NCBI GenBank assembly: GCA_018901355.1
Contig: JAHIEZ010000090.1
Location: forward strand, 1-5,193
Reading direction: 5' to 3'
Length of the DNA stretch: 5,193 nt
Source of the DNA: Patescibacteria group bacterium
Lineage (GTDB): Bacteria; Patescibacteriota; Microgenomatia; UBA12405
Made by a program: the position numbers and the translations under genes. Positions 5,172 to 5,193 of the stretch are shown one piece after another. The notes beneath the pieces were generated by a model. That model was not told the origin of the DNA. It worked only from the letters and a program-made list of their open reading frames with translations, and did no database searches. How positions within the stretch are numbered: position 1 is the stretch's first letter; every line of letters begins with the position of its first letter.

Positions 5172-5179
5172 GATTTAAT
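5171..5179 (+). promoter_or_regulatory. possible plus-strand extended -10 for a divergent gene at the right edge
   Basis: TGATTTAAT on the plus strand (five of six matches to TATAAT, with upstream TG) lies 11 nt before an ATG at 5191-5193, the last three bases of the window. Spacing fits the pattern of the minus-strand genes. Only the putative start codon is visible, so whether a divergent gene exists cannot be judged here. Confidence 0.22.
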
Positions 5180-5193
5180 TCGTAGTTTTTATG

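Overview
The window is a compact, AT-rich bacterial segment in which every recognisable gene lies on the minus strand. Read in the direction of transcription (right to left) the order is: a shortened trigger factor (tig), a small coiled-coil protein of unknown function, tRNA-Val(GAC), an M16-family zinc peptidase, threonyl-tRNA synthetase (thrS), and translation initiation factor IF-3 (infC), which runs off the left edge. No stretch longer than about 105 bases lacks a gene, and I see no insertion sequence, CRISPR array or phage gene.

The likely source is a Candidate Phyla Radiation (Patescibacteria) genome, probably Microgenomates-like. This is inference. It rests on reduced versions of universal proteins (a ThrRS without the N-terminal TGS domain, a trigger factor without its FKBP-type PPIase domain), on the small coiled-coil protein, whose C-terminal pattern recalls conserved hypotheticals of that group, and on the tight AT-rich layout. 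There is no 16S or marker phylogeny here to prove it.

Almost everything serves making or quality-controlling protein: charging tRNA-Thr (thrS), starting translation (infC), decoding valine (tRNA-Val), receiving nascent chains at the ribosome (tig) and probably peptide turnover (M16). thrS directly followed by infC is the widely conserved order that usually continues into rpmI and rplT, which would lie beyond the left edge.

The most notable signal is regulatory. Every gene start, including the tRNA, is preceded at 7-11 nt by a nonamer of the form TGNTANNNT, an extended -10 promoter: TGATATCAT (tig), TGATATACT (coiled-coil protein), TGATATAAT (tRNA-Val), TGCTATTTT (M16), TGATAAAAT (thrS) and TGATAAAAT again (infC). 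No good Shine-Dalgarno sequence and no convincing -35 box accompanies them. At that spacing transcription would begin at, or a few bases before, the start codon. The window therefore looks like a run of individually promoted genes with leaderless or near-leaderless mRNAs rather than one classical operon. Two promoters overlap the end of the gene before them. thrS has a second, more upstream TGGTATAAT that would give a leader holding an inverted repeat.
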